A stretch of DNA of 64,000 nt from Rhodococcoides kyotonense (GTDB lineage: Bacteria > Actinomycetota > Actinomycetes > Mycobacteriales > Mycobacteriaceae). This document shows positions 7,546 through 16,975 of the stretch, in pieces. The notes below the pieces were generated by a model. It made no database searches. It was not told where the DNA came from and saw only the letters and a list, made by a program, of their open reading frames with translations. The first letter of the stretch is position 1; the number at the start of each line of letters is the position of its first letter. The position numbers and the translations under genes are program-made. The stretch spans positions 1 to 64,000 of the forward strand of contig NZ_FZOW01000025.1 in the NCBI RefSeq assembly GCF_900188125.1, read 5' to 3'.

Positions 7546-9099
7546 GTGTCCGCGACCGCTACCACCACACCCCTTCCAGGTATAAGGCACCGGAACAGGA
7601 TGATCTATATGGCCTGCCTGGGTGTATTCGTCGCCTATCTGCCCGTAACGACTGTGGCGGTCAGCCTGCCAGCCATTCAGAGCGCGCTGAACGCGACCAC
7701 AGCGCAACTAGCGTGGGTTCAGGACGCTTTCGTGCTGCCGATGGCGGCCTTTATCCTGACCGCGGGTGTATTCAGTGACGTGCACGGACGCAAGAAAGTC
7801 TTCGTCGCGGGTCTACTGCTCTCGGCGGCAGGTTCTTTCGTAGCGCTGTCGGCACAATCGGTGCAGGTGTTGTGGGTCGGCCAGGCACTGTCTGGTCTCG
7901 CCGCCGCGGCGCTACTACCGACCACGTTGGTGTTCATCAACGAAGCTGTGCCGGACTTCCGCGAGCGCGGAAAGTTCATCGGGCTCTGGGCTACTTCCCT
8001 CATGTTCTCACTGACAGTCGGGCCGATCATCGCAGGCACGATCCTTGCTCACTTCCAATGGCGGTGGATATATCTGCTTCCGATACCGGTTGCTCTCGCG
8101 AGTGTCGCCACCGCGATTGCAGTACTTCCCGAATCCCGGTCCCCTCACCCTCGGCGTCTGGATTGGGGCGGTCAGGTCTCTGCCGCACTGGCAATCAGCG
8201 CGCTCGTTTTCGCCGTCATCGAAGGCGGTGCGAATGGTTTCGCGGAACCGATGGTCCTGAGCGCACTTGCTTTGGCAGCATTCGCAATAGGTGCTTTCAT
8301 GGTGCTGGAACGGCGTTCGTCCAGCCCAATGCTCGATCTGGCGTTGTTTCGCAGCAAGGCATTCACCGGCACGACGTTGATTGCAATGATCACGTTCCTG
8401 GCGCTGATCGGCTTCTTCTTCGTGCTGAGCCTTTACTTCGGGATGGTCCAACAACTCGATGTGTTGGAAGCGGGATGGCGGTTAGCTCTGATGAGCGGCG
8501 CCTCCATGGTCGCCGGCAACATTGCTGGCCGTCTCATGCACCGAATCTCAGCGCGCACTCTCATTACGACTGGACTTGTGATGCTGGCGGCGGCTCAGTT
8601 CTCGCTCCTCTCACTCGGCATTGACACCTCGTTCGTCTCGATCGCGTGGCGGCTCGTCCTACTCGGTGTGGGGATGGGATTAGTCATGACACCGATGACT
8701 GCGACCGCTGTCTCGTCGGTCCCGTATCACCTTGCAGGAATGGCGGCCGCAGGAAACAACGCCTTCCGTCAGGTAGGTGGTGCACTTGGACCGGCAGTTC
8801 TGGGCGCACTGCTCACTGCCGGAGCAATCCACTCGCTTCCCGACAAACTGGCCGAGCTCGACGTGCCCGAACAAGCGCGTAGGACCGTCGTCGATGCTGT
8901 CGACACGGCAGGTCTTGGAGCTGTGGGCGGCCTCGACCTCGGATCCTTAACCGGTCCAACAATGACCGCGGTCGGTGAGGCCTTTCTCGACGGATTGCAG
9001 ATCTGCTTAATCGTATCCGGCTCACTCACGATTTTGGCGGCACTCGCTGCAGTGTTCATGCTTCGCGTGCGACATCGTGATGCGCACAAGGGCAATTAG
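7546..9099 (+). CDS. MFS multidrug-type exporter, 14-helix DHA2 family
   Basis: A 517-residue integral membrane protein. The start is GTG 7546, after AAAGTGAG. It has about 14 hydrophobic segments, the cytoplasmic-loop motif GVFSDVHGRKKVF between helices 2 and 3 (MFS motif A) and the motif-C-type region GPIIAGTIL. These fit the EmrB/QacA-type proton antiporters. The C-terminal tail is short and basic. Divergence from the tandem Lrp gene suggests ligand-induced efflux. The substrate cannot be inferred. Confidence 0.85.
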   Translation: MSATATTTPLPGIRHRNRMIYMACLGVFVAYLPVTTVAVSLPAIQSALNATTAQLAWVQDAFVLPMAAFILTAGVFSDVHGRKKVFVAGLLLSAAGSFVALSAQSVQVLWVGQALSGLAAAALLPTTLVFINEAVPDFRERGKFIGLWATSLMFSLTVGPIIAGTILAHFQWRWIYLLPIPVALASVATAIAVLPESRSPHPRRLDWGGQVSAALAISALVFAVIEGGANGFAEPMVLSALALAAFAIGAFMVLERRSSSPMLDLALFRSKAFTGTTLIAMITFLALIGFFFVLSLYFGMVQQLDVLEAGWRLALMSGASMVAGNIAGRLMHRISARTLITTGLVMLAAAQFSLLSLGIDTSFVSIAWRLVLLGVGMGLVMTPMTATAVSSVPYHLAGMAAAGNNAFRQVGGALGPAVLGALLTAGAIHSLPDKLAELDVPEQARRTVVDAVDTAGLGAVGGLDLGSLTGPTMTAVGEAFLDGLQICLIVSGSLTILAALAAVFMLRVRHRDAHKGN

Positions 9100-9540
9100 G
9101 CGGGCAGATCGAAATGATGTAAATACCTTCACCTGCTGCAGCGGAATCCAAGTTTCGTTCGAACATCAGCGCATCATCGTCGGGCGCGCGGGCAATGGCT
9201 TGTGACAAACGATCGAGAGGGCAAACAATGGGAACCACCGGCACGGCGGCCGGTGGTCCCATCACCCTGGGAGGGTCAGTTCACAGTGGTCCCGTGATTA
9301 CGACACCCAGCCCGACTAGTTCTGCGAGATTTCAGTCTGTTGGTGAGCGTTCTACAACGTACCGGTCGAGTGATTGGGCATTGGCTACGGAGATGCACTC
9401 CAATCACGCATTTGCGGTTGCAAGACGGTAGTAATCACGCCGTGATCGAACCGAGCCTGATGAATGTAGGAGTGACCGGGAGGGTCGATACGGCAGCGTA
9501 TTCTACTGAATAGTTTCTGGGCCGTTTCCTCGATCTACCA
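9100..9540. other. Intergenic, no gene recognised
   Basis: No frame with protein-like sequence was found. Related GTGATTAC/GTAATCAC strings occur (about 9293 and 9430) and could be a weak inverted repeat. Confidence 0.4.
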
Positions 9541-9720
9541 TCAAGCCTGAGCACTCGGCCTGGTGAGGGGAGCTTCGGGGGAGTCGTCTCTTTGTTTCCT
9601 CATATCGATCACCAACTCGTTGAACCTCTTGTCCGTGAGTGGATAGAACAGCATGACCAGCCCCGCTACTGCCGCGGTGACCGCAGGGAGTAGGCCTACG
9701 GTCGCGCGGATGGCGGCGCG
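9541..9720 (-). pseudogene. C-terminal fragment of a GPH-type sugar/cation symporter
   Basis: The last ~60 residues of the minus frame ending at 9541 read AIRATVGLLPAVTAAVAGLV, then MLFYPLTDKRFNELVIDMRKQ. FYPLTDKRF and the following helix are the end of the last transmembrane segment of MelB/GPH-family symporters. Everything upstream of about 9720 is unrelated, because from about 9734 a CoA-transferase remnant runs on the opposite strand. The gene has lost its first ~400 codons. Confidence 0.6.
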
Positions 9721-10576
9721 CAGTAGCAACGGCACCGTCATAGCCGAGGTGAATCGAATCATCCCGCAGGGCGAACTCCCCGCCCGCATGGCCCGTGTTC
9801 CCGGAGCCATGGTCGACATAGTCGTACTGTCCACGCAGGATGTCTGGGAGGACGAGCAGGACGCGGTGCTGCTCGGCACTAAAGTGGTCGAGCTAGCCGA
9901 ACCTGCACCTTTGAGTCGTCCTCGCGATGTCATTGCAGCACTGGCGCTGCGTCTGGTCGGGACAGACGCGGTTGTCAACCTCGGCGCCGGGATCCCGATG
10001 TACGACGTGCCGGAGGCGGCACGCCGCAGTGGCCGCCAAGACCTGTATTTCACGGTCGAGCAGGGCCCGATGGGTGGCTGGCCGGCGGTGGGCGGCGTCG
10101 CTCGAAACCCGGAGTGTGTGCTCTCCCAGTCCGAGGTCTTCGACTTCTACGAAGGCGGCGGCCCAGATGTCAGCATCCTGTCGTTCGGCGAGATCAGCAG
10201 ACACGGCGACGTCAACGTCAGCAGGTTCGGCAAACTGATGCCCGGCTGTGGCGGCTTCGTCAACATCGCACACGGAGCACGCCACCTCATCTTCTGCGGA
10301 ACGCTCACCGCAGGAGGCCTGAGCATCGCGATCGGCGAAGGCCGTATGTCCGTCACCGAGGAAGGCCGGATCGGCGCCGGCCTCGCGACTGCGTCGTTGG
10401 CTCGCATCCGACAGCTCCGAGACGGTGCCATAAAGGAGGGTCCGGCAACGATCGCACTCCAACACCCCAGCGGTGTGATGGATATCCAGGTAGATGCAAC
10501 GGCATGCGGCGAGGTTGCATGGGTCGCCGTAACACTCACCGCGCGAAGAATATTCGCCGGCATAGTCGACCTCTGA
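9653..10576 (+). pseudogene. Acyl-CoA:acetate/3-ketoacid CoA-transferase remnant
   Basis: The open frame is 307 codons, but family similarity begins only at about residue 27 (GTVIAEVNRIIPQGELPARM). It includes the second-subunit hallmarks: NLGAGIPMYDVPEAA, then FTVEQGPMGGWP, where the Glu of the EQGPMGG segment matches the CoA-binding glutamate, and SFGEISRHGDVNVSRFG. Fused type I CoA-transferases have about 230 more residues in front. The end (MDIQVDATACGEVAWVAVTL) also departs from the family. It is a two-ended truncation. Confidence 0.65.
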
Positions 10577-10934
10577 GGTACCTTTTCAGACTTCGGCAAA
10601 GGCGGGATCATCGGCACGGTCGGTTCTAAATCAGCCTCCACCTGCCATCGCACCGCATTTCCGGTGCAACCGATACTGGCTGACACGTCCGGCACTGCAC
10701 TGAGGGTCGCTCCGCAGAAACAACCCGTGCCGGGGACGTCCGACTCCGAGCCACAATCGCTGTCGTCCTTGCACATCTCACCAGCCACCCCTCGCTGCCG
10801 CCGTATCGTCGCAAGTGTCGCCTGTTCTGGGGCGAAGGAGTACCGACTTCACGGAGAAGGTGGTCATGGACGACTGACACGCAGCCGACTCCATGCGCCG
10901 CCGCTTGACGTGAACGGGTTGAGAATGCTCTACA
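10577..10934. other. Intergenic between convergent coding regions
   Basis: No protein-like frame was seen. The stretch separates the CoA-transferase remnant from the 3' end of the FAD/Fe-S dehydrogenase gene and may be part of the same rearranged zone. Confidence 0.4.
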
Positions 10935-13769
10935 TCAAGGAAGCTTCGACGCCAGCAGCTCTGCCAAATGCTGGCCGTGTCTGGAGGTCAGATCGGACAG
11001 TTGTGTTCTGCAGGAGTATCCGTCTGCCAAGATCGAAGTGCTCTCATCCGCCGAGGCGATCGCTGGCAGTAGTTGTTGTTCCGCGACAGCGACTGATACT
11101 TCGTAGTGTCCCTTCTCGACTCCGAAGTTTCCTGCGAGTCCGCAACATCCACCCAGACGCTTTACCTCTGCTCCCGCAGTCTGCAACAGTTCAGCATCCG
11201 GGCTCCACCCCATGACCGCGTGATGATGGCAATGAGGTTGCGCAACTACTTTCATCCCAGACAGGGATGGAGGCTCCCAGCCACGCTCTTTGAGCAATTC
11301 CGCGAGGGTACGTGTTGCGCCCGCGACACGACGGGAAGCGTCGTTGTTCACCAGTTCGACGGCGTCCGAGCGGAGTACGCCGGTGCATGAGGGTTCCATA
11401 CCAACAATGGGGACACCGTTGTTCGCTGATGCGGACAATGCGTCGACCGTGGCTCCGAGCTTTTTCTTCGCTCCTGCCAATTGGCCGGTGGAGATCCACG
11501 TCAGTCCGCAACACTGTTGCTTGTCGGTGATTCGAGGGCTGTATCCGGCGTGTTCGAGCACCCGAACAGTCGCTATCCCGATTTCGGGGGTGAAGTAGTT
11601 GGTGAACGAGTCCACGAACAAGATGACCGGGTCACCGCTTGTCGACCTCTCGTGTGCCGTCGACTCGAACCAGGATCGGAATGTTCGCGGCGCGAACGGC
11701 GGGATGTTGCGGCGAGAATCGACACCTGCGGCCGACAGCGCCAACGGCCCGATGCCCGGTAGCTTCGTTGCCTTGTTGACCAGCCGGGGGCTTTTACTGG
11801 CGATCTTCGCCCACCGAGGTAGCCAGCCGAGTGAGTAGTGCGAGGGAGGTCGCAATCTGCCTTTATAGCTCTGATGGAGAACTTCGGACTTGAATGCTGC
11901 CATGTCCACGCCGGTGGGGCAGTCCGATGCGCATCCCTTGCAGGACAGGCAAAGATCGAGCGCGTCGTGCACTTCTGGGGCGCGCCATCCGCCGGTGATC
12001 TCGGTGCCGTTGATCATCTCTTGCAGCACGCGGGCTCGTCCGCGAGTGGAGTCCTTCTCGTCCCGAGTCGCCTGGTACGACGGGCACATGACTTCACCCG
12101 AGGTGGTGTTGTCGGCTCGGCACTTTCCGACTCCGGTGCAACGGTGTACGGCTTGGGTGAAATCGCCTCCGTCGCCGTGATAAGCGAGGGCGAGGTCGCG
12201 ACGAATCAACGGCGCGGCTGGAACTCGAAGGTCTGCATCGAGCGGGCGCGGATCCACCACAACGCCCGGGTTCAGTATGTTGTCGGGATCGAAGGCATGC
12301 TTGACTGCCGCAAACAGGTCGAGCGCTTCGTTGGAATACATCAAAGGCAGCAGTTCGCTTCGGGCGCGCCCGTCGCCGTGTTCTCCCGACAGAGATCCGC
12401 CATAGCTGGCGACGAGAGTTCCTGCTGCATTGAGAAATTCGCGAAACACCCGTGGGCCGCCGGGCTTGTCCAGCGGTAAGTCGATGCGAACATGCAAGCA
12501 TCCGTCGCCGAAGTGGCCGTAGGGTAGTCCGGTCACGCCGAAATCATCCATCAAGGCGTCGAAGTCGCGGAGGTACTCTCCCAGTCGAGCTGGAGGGACC
12601 GCAGCGTCCTCCCACCCCGCGTGTGCTGGTAGTCCAGCTGGGCTGCGTCCGGCGAGTCCTGCACCGTCTGCGCGGATCCTCCACAGCGCAGCTGCACGCG
12701 CCGCATCGGTGACCACGAGTGAATCAACTGCGCCGCATCCGTGGCCCACCTGTTCTGCGAGCGCAACAGTATCGAGGTAGGTGTCGCCGACGACCTCCAC
12801 GAACAGCCAGGCCGCACCGCGCGGAAGTGGTGGAACTGCCGAGTGACCTCGCCGCTCACGAACAACGTCAACGATCCGCGAATCGATGCCCTCGCATGCA
12901 GTGGGCGCGAAGCCCAGAACTGTCGGCGCAGCATCGCCCGCCGATGCGATATCGGGGTATCCGAGCACGACCAGTATTCGGACCTTCGGCTCGGTGACGA
13001 GGCGGACGGTAGCTTCGGTCAATAACCCGAGGGTGCCCTCGCTCCCTACGACCATCCGGCCGACGTCGAACTTGTTCTCTGGCAACAGGTGTTCGAGCGC
13101 ATAGCCTGAGACTTGTCGACCGAACTGTGCAAACTGGGTTCGGATGGTCGCCAGACCCGACGAGGTGACTGTCCGTAATTGGTCCAGCAGTGGCGAATGG
13201 TCCGGCAATGCGACGGTGGACCCTTCCACCGCGGAGGCCAATCGAAGAACTTCGCCCGAACCGGTCATCAGCTCCATCCTGCTGACGTTGTCGGATGTTC
13301 GGCCGTATCCGAGTGTGCGAGAGCCGCATGCATTGTTGCCGATCATGCCGCCGATCGTGCACCGAGTGTGCGTCGATGGATCCGGCCCGAACCTCAGATT
13401 GTGTGGAGCCACTGCAGCCTGCAGGACCGCCTGCACAGTTCCTGGCTGGACCACAGCAGTTCGTGACGAGGAATCGACTTCGAGGACTCTGTTCATGTGT
13501 CGGCTGAAGTCGACGATCACCCCGGTTCCGACCGCGTTGCCTGCCACCGATGTGCCGGCGCCACGAGCAGTGACGGGCACGCCTTCCGTGCGGCATACAT
13601 CAAGTATCGCGGCGACGTCGTCGCTGCTCTGCGGGCACGCCACGACAGTAGGGGTCACTCGGTAGAGCGAGGCGTCCGATGAGTAGGCAGCGCGGTGCGC
13701 TCCATCGGAGTAAATGTCGCTCACGCCGTTGTTGCGGAGCAGTGCTGCGAAAGCGTCAGCTGAGACCAT
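10935..13769 (-). CDS. FAD-binding and Fe-S D-lactate/glycolate-type dehydrogenase
   Basis: About 944 residues from the ATG at 13769 (MVSADAFAALL); ATG 13778 is an alternative and the further upstream extension lies within the operator. The N-terminal half is an FAD_binding_4/FAD-oxidase module (PxxVACPQSSDDVAAIL, RGAGTSVAGNAVG, IGGMIGNNACGSRTLGYGRT). The C-terminal half has ferredoxin-like clusters (CTGVGKCRADN, LCLSCKGCASDCPTGVD) and two CCG-type cysteine-rich domains (QQCCGLTW, GGCCGLAG). It oxidises a 2-hydroxy acid such as D-lactate, glycolate or 2-hydroxyglutarate, passing electrons to the respiratory chain at the membrane. It is divergent from the GntR gene over a 36-bp palindrome. Confidence 0.88.
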   Translation of the reverse strand: MVSADAFAALLRNNGVSDIYSDGAHRAAYSSDASLYRVTPTVVACPQSSDDVAAILDVCRTEGVPVTARGAGTSVAGNAVGTGVIVDFSRHMNRVLEVDSSSRTAVVQPGTVQAVLQAAVAPHNLRFGPDPSTHTRCTIGGMIGNNACGSRTLGYGRTSDNVSRMELMTGSGEVLRLASAVEGSTVALPDHSPLLDQLRTVTSSGLATIRTQFAQFGRQVSGYALEHLLPENKFDVGRMVVGSEGTLGLLTEATVRLVTEPKVRILVVLGYPDIASAGDAAPTVLGFAPTACEGIDSRIVDVVRERRGHSAVPPLPRGAAWLFVEVVGDTYLDTVALAEQVGHGCGAVDSLVVTDAARAAALWRIRADGAGLAGRSPAGLPAHAGWEDAAVPPARLGEYLRDFDALMDDFGVTGLPYGHFGDGCLHVRIDLPLDKPGGPRVFREFLNAAGTLVASYGGSLSGEHGDGRARSELLPLMYSNEALDLFAAVKHAFDPDNILNPGVVVDPRPLDADLRVPAAPLIRRDLALAYHGDGGDFTQAVHRCTGVGKCRADNTTSGEVMCPSYQATRDEKDSTRGRARVLQEMINGTEITGGWRAPEVHDALDLCLSCKGCASDCPTGVDMAAFKSEVLHQSYKGRLRPPSHYSLGWLPRWAKIASKSPRLVNKATKLPGIGPLALSAAGVDSRRNIPPFAPRTFRSWFESTAHERSTSGDPVILFVDSFTNYFTPEIGIATVRVLEHAGYSPRITDKQQCCGLTWISTGQLAGAKKKLGATVDALSASANNGVPIVGMEPSCTGVLRSDAVELVNNDASRRVAGATRTLAELLKERGWEPPSLSGMKVVAQPHCHHHAVMGWSPDAELLQTAGAEVKRLGGCCGLAGNFGVEKGHYEVSVAVAEQQLLPAIASADESTSILADGYSCRTQLSDLTSRHGQHLAELLASKLP

Positions 13770-13778
13770 TCGTAGCAT

Positions 13779-13814
13779 GCTACAGCATTCGTAGCATGCT
13801 ACGAATGCTGTAGC
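13779..13814. promoter_or_regulatory. 36-bp perfect palindrome, putative GntR operator
   Basis: The sequence is its own reverse complement over 36 bases, centred at 13796/13797. The core is GTAGCATGCTAC, with arms GCTACAGCATTC on the left and GAATGCTGTAGC on the right. A second GTAGCATGCTAC copy lies at 13772-13783, partly overlapping the left arm. It sits 10 bases from the dehydrogenase ATG and 22 bases from the GntR start, so a bound dimer could block both promoters. Confidence 0.75.
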
Positions 13815-13836
13815 GGCGGGATCTGTAACATTCCAC

Positions 13837-14601
13837 GTGAGCGCTCCGGCGAGTAGTGTTCCGGCGGTGACCGACACTGAACTCGCACTCGAACCATTGA
13901 CGCTGACAGCAGGTCGGCGCATGGATCAGGTTGTCTCTGCGATTCAGGCTGCCATCGATTCAGGACGCATGAGCCCGGGTGTGAAGTACTCCGTCTATCA
14001 GCTTGCCGACCAGCTCGGTGTGTCACGAACTCCGGTGCGGGAAGCCTTGTTACGGCTAGAGGAAGCTGGATTGATCAGGTTCGAGGCCCGCCAGGGGTTT
14101 TACATCATGTTGCCGCATCCGCAGGAGATCGCCGACATCTTCGCAGTCCGCCTCGCACTGGAGGTGCCGGCGGTCAGGCGAGCCGCACAGATCGCGACTG
14201 CGTCGACGAAGAAGATGCTGAGCAAGCGGATGGCTGCGATGCGCCAGGCTGTCCGTAAGTCGGACGAAGTTCAGTTCTCTGCGCATGACCAGTTGTTGCA
14301 CGATCACGTGTTGCAGGCGGCCGGTAACGTTCGGGCGCAAAGAATCGTTGCGGGACTTCGTGAATCGACCCGGCTGCTCGGCGTTTCGACTGCGGATCGC
14401 ACTCGCACGCTTGCCGACATCGATCAAGAACATATTCCGATTGTCTCCGCGATCGCGGAGAACGACGCCGACGCCGCCGAGGCGGCGATGCGCACGCACC
14501 TCGTGACGACCGGTCGATTGTTGGTGGCCCAGGCAGCATGCAATCAAGACCTCGAGGGACTCGACGTCGACGCTATCTGGTTTCACTCAGTGCAAGAGTG
14601 A
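13837..14601 (+). CDS. GntR-family (FCD/FadR-type) transcriptional regulator
   Basis: A 254-residue protein from GTG 13837 (a later GTG at about 13867 is possible). Residues 28-95 form the winged helix (YSVYQLADQLGVSRTPVREA, then LLRLEEAGLIRFEARQG). Residues about 105-245 are the helical FCD ligand domain, with conserved acid and histidines (SAHDQLLHDHV, MRTHLVTT) that bind a metal and carboxylate in FadR-group proteins. It is divergent from the hydroxy-acid dehydrogenase, so it probably represses that gene and itself through the palindrome at 13779-13814, released by the hydroxy-acid substrate (inference). Confidence 0.88.
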   Translation: MSAPASSVPAVTDTELALEPLTLTAGRRMDQVVSAIQAAIDSGRMSPGVKYSVYQLADQLGVSRTPVREALLRLEEAGLIRFEARQGFYIMLPHPQEIADIFAVRLALEVPAVRRAAQIATASTKKMLSKRMAAMRQAVRKSDEVQFSAHDQLLHDHVLQAAGNVRAQRIVAGLRESTRLLGVSTADRTRTLADIDQEHIPIVSAIAENDADAAEAAMRTHLVTTGRLLVAQAACNQDLEGLDVDAIWFHSVQE

Positions 14602-14630
14602 GTGCACGTTCCGGCGGTCGATGTTGACAT

Positions 14631-14960
14631 TCAGTCCCCGTAGCGTGATGTTCGTTCGAACTCGGATCCCATGGAGCGGTACACCTGTGCCCTGTCGGAC
14701 TCGGACATTCCACCCCACACCCCGAAGGGCTCGCGTGCCTCCAACGCGTAGCGTCGACACTCGGTGAGGACGTCGCATCCACTGCAGATCTGTTTGGCCT
14801 CCTCGTCGCGCCGTACCCTCTCGGTCCCGCGTTCGTTCCACGGGTGAAAGAAGGCGGACGAGCCCTTCTCTCGACATGAACCCCTGAGTTGCCATTCCCA
14901 CTCTTCCGCGCGGGGCAGAGGCAGCCACACAACCCTCGTAGGGGCGTCTCGTATCCGCAT
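14631..14960 (-). CDS. WhiB-family Fe-S transcriptional regulator
   Basis: A 109-residue protein with the four WhiB cysteines: GSCREKG near residue 29, then ICSGCDVLTEC around 59-69. The GVWGG turn follows (FGVWGGMSES), and a basic C-terminal end. WhiB proteins hold an O2/NO-sensitive [4Fe-4S] cluster and bind the primary sigma factor to control transcription. It is convergent with the GntR gene. The start at ATG 14960 lies immediately after a purine-rich AAAGG, so the true start may be a few codons downstream. Confidence 0.9.
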   Translation of the reverse strand: MRIRDAPTRVVWLPLPRAEEWEWQLRGSCREKGSSAFFHPWNERGTERVRRDEEAKQICSGCDVLTECRRYALEAREPFGVWGGMSESDRAQVYRSMGSEFERTSRYGD

Positions 14961-15318
14961 TGCGCATCCTTTCGTCTTGATTCACTGCTGCCCGGTACCG
15001 GAATGAAAACCGTGTGGATTCAGCCATCCGCAGTAATCGATCTTTCTGCGGATCACCCCGGCACGGCCCACCCACTTCACGCCAACGACGCGCTAGCGCG
15101 GGCGGTGATCGACGCCGATACCAACAATCCGCACACGCCATAAATGAGCTCTGGGCCGTGACTCAATTGGCGATCGGCAGGACACAGCACACAGTGACAG
15201 CGGCTCCGCAGCAAACGACGCAGCACAAGGCACGCGGCCCGTGTACTGCGTCGTGTCGGCACTGGTTCGCACTGGCGAGCAACGGTTAGTGATGACCGTT
15301 CGGGTAACTGGGGTCACG
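14961..15318. other. Intergenic, no gene recognised
   Basis: This is the upstream region of the WhiB gene and the 3' flank of the aldehyde dehydrogenase gene. No clear frame or terminator hairpin was identified. Confidence 0.4.
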
Positions 15319-16902
15319 CTAGCGGGCAGAAACCACTACGCCGTCTATACGGCGAGACAGACCCCAGGGATTGGAGTCCTGTAGCGGTGGGGGCAACAGC
15401 GGTTGAGGGGTGTCCTGATACGCCACGGGGCGGAGGAATCGTTCGATTGCCAGACTGCCCACGCTCGTCGTCCGAGAATCCGATGTGGCGGGAAAGGGCC
15501 CACCGTGCACGACCGCATGACCGACTTCCACGCCCGTGGGCCAGCCGTTGACGATGATTCGTCCGACCGTCTCCTCCAGCAACGGTAGTAGCGGAGCCAC
15601 ATCGACGTGGTCGTCGTCGGTGAGATGCAACGTCGCAGTCAGCTGGCCTTCGAGTGCGTTGATCGCGGTGACGAGATCGGAAGCCGCGTCGTATCGGATG
15701 ACCAGGCTCGCAGCTCCGAAAATCTCCGCATGAAGCGCAGCGTTGTCCACGAATTCGGTCAGTCCAGCTCCGAAGATCGTGGGGGCAGGAGCGTTCAGCG
15801 TAGGCCCGTCCTCGCCTCGCGCAACGACCTCGACAGTCTCGACCGACTCGAGATCGTTGGTACCGCGTTGCCACGCCGCCGCGATATGGGGGGTGAGCAT
15901 CGTCTGCCCGGTGCATTTCTGCACCGCGTCGGCAACAGCGGCAACCAAGCGGTCTCCAGCGTTGCCGGTGGGTGCGAACAGCAGGCCAGGTGACGTGCAC
16001 AATTGACCGGAACTACCGGTGACTGAGGTGATGTATTGCTGTGCGAGCGAGTCGATGTCGCCTTCGAGTGCACCCGGAAAGACGAAGACCGGATTGATCG
16101 AAGACATCTCGGCATAGACCGGAATCGGTACCGGCCGCGCTGCGGCGGTACGCATCAGGGCGATTCCTGCCGACCGTGAACCGGTGAATCCGACAGCCTT
16201 GATGACTGGGTCCGCGACCAAGGCCTGCCCGATATCGGCGCCACGTCCGAACACCAGGGAGAAAACTCCGGGGTGCAAGTTGTGCTGCGCGACCGCAGAC
16301 GCTATTGCGTGTCCTACCAGTTCGCTGGTTCCGGGATGTGCATTGTGCGCTTTGAAGACCACTGGCGATCCCGCGGCCAACGCCGACGCTGTGTCGCCTC
16401 CGGCTGTCGAGAACGCCAATGGAAAGTTGCTTGCACCGAAGACCGCAACTGGGCCGAGCGGCCTCTGATAGTGCCGAATGTCCGCTCGGGGCAGGGGTTT
16501 ACGATCCGGCAGCGCTGGGTCGATTCGCACGCCATAGAAGTCGCCTCGAATGACGACGTCGGCGAACAGGCGTAATTGGTTGCACGTTCGGGCACGTTCA
16601 CCGGTCAAACGGGCGGCGGGGAGTCCTGTCTCCGCCCCCGCACGAGCGATGAGTTCGTCACCGATCGCCTCGATGTTGTCGGCGATCGTGTTCAAGAACG
16701 CAGCCCGTGCGCTCGGGGACAATGCGCTGAACGAGGGGTAGGCGTCGGCGGCGGCGGTAGTGGCCTCGCGAAGTTGTTCACTGCTGATCAGTGTGTAGGG
16801 CGGTTCGAGAGTTTCATTGGACGTTGGATCGACGCCGGCGGTCTCACCGTCGGTGCCGGCGACGGATTTGCCGTTGATGAGGGATTTTCCGTGCAGTGTC
16901 AT
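15319..16902 (-). CDS. 2-oxoglutarate-semialdehyde (2,5-dioxovalerate) dehydrogenase-type aldehyde dehydrogenase
   Basis: A 527-residue protein from ATG 16902, preceded by AGGAAG. The in-frame extension upstream is not protein-like. Aldehyde dehydrogenase landmarks are present: GPVAVFGASNFPLAFS for cofactor binding, GFTGSRSAG, Glu in AEMSSINPVF, and nucleophile Cys in GSSGQLCTSPG. The layout RGDFYGVRIDPALPDRKPLPRADI and the length match the NADP-dependent KGSADH group that oxidises 2-oxoglutarate semialdehyde in Weimberg-type and glucarate pathways. It is the last gene of the long minus-strand cluster, after the alcohol dehydrogenase. Confidence 0.85.
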   Translation of the reverse strand: MTLHGKSLINGKSVAGTDGETAGVDPTSNETLEPPYTLISSEQLREATTAAADAYPSFSALSPSARAAFLNTIADNIEAIGDELIARAGAETGLPAARLTGERARTCNQLRLFADVVIRGDFYGVRIDPALPDRKPLPRADIRHYQRPLGPVAVFGASNFPLAFSTAGGDTASALAAGSPVVFKAHNAHPGTSELVGHAIASAVAQHNLHPGVFSLVFGRGADIGQALVADPVIKAVGFTGSRSAGIALMRTAAARPVPIPVYAEMSSINPVFVFPGALEGDIDSLAQQYITSVTGSSGQLCTSPGLLFAPTGNAGDRLVAAVADAVQKCTGQTMLTPHIAAAWQRGTNDLESVETVEVVARGEDGPTLNAPAPTIFGAGLTEFVDNAALHAEIFGAASLVIRYDAASDLVTAINALEGQLTATLHLTDDDHVDVAPLLPLLEETVGRIIVNGWPTGVEVGHAVVHGGPFPATSDSRTTSVGSLAIERFLRPVAYQDTPQPLLPPPLQDSNPWGLSRRIDGVVVSAR

Positions 16903-16975
16903 GTCATCTTCCTGTCGAACGAACAAGGGGGTGTGGGCCGATGGATGCCCGCTCCGGGGAATCAGCGTCGAGAAG

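Noticed and set aside
9100..9540. Small reading frame at 9195-9431 as a gene
   Set aside because: Low-complexity Thr/Ser/Gly composition and no ribosome-binding site or family resemblance.
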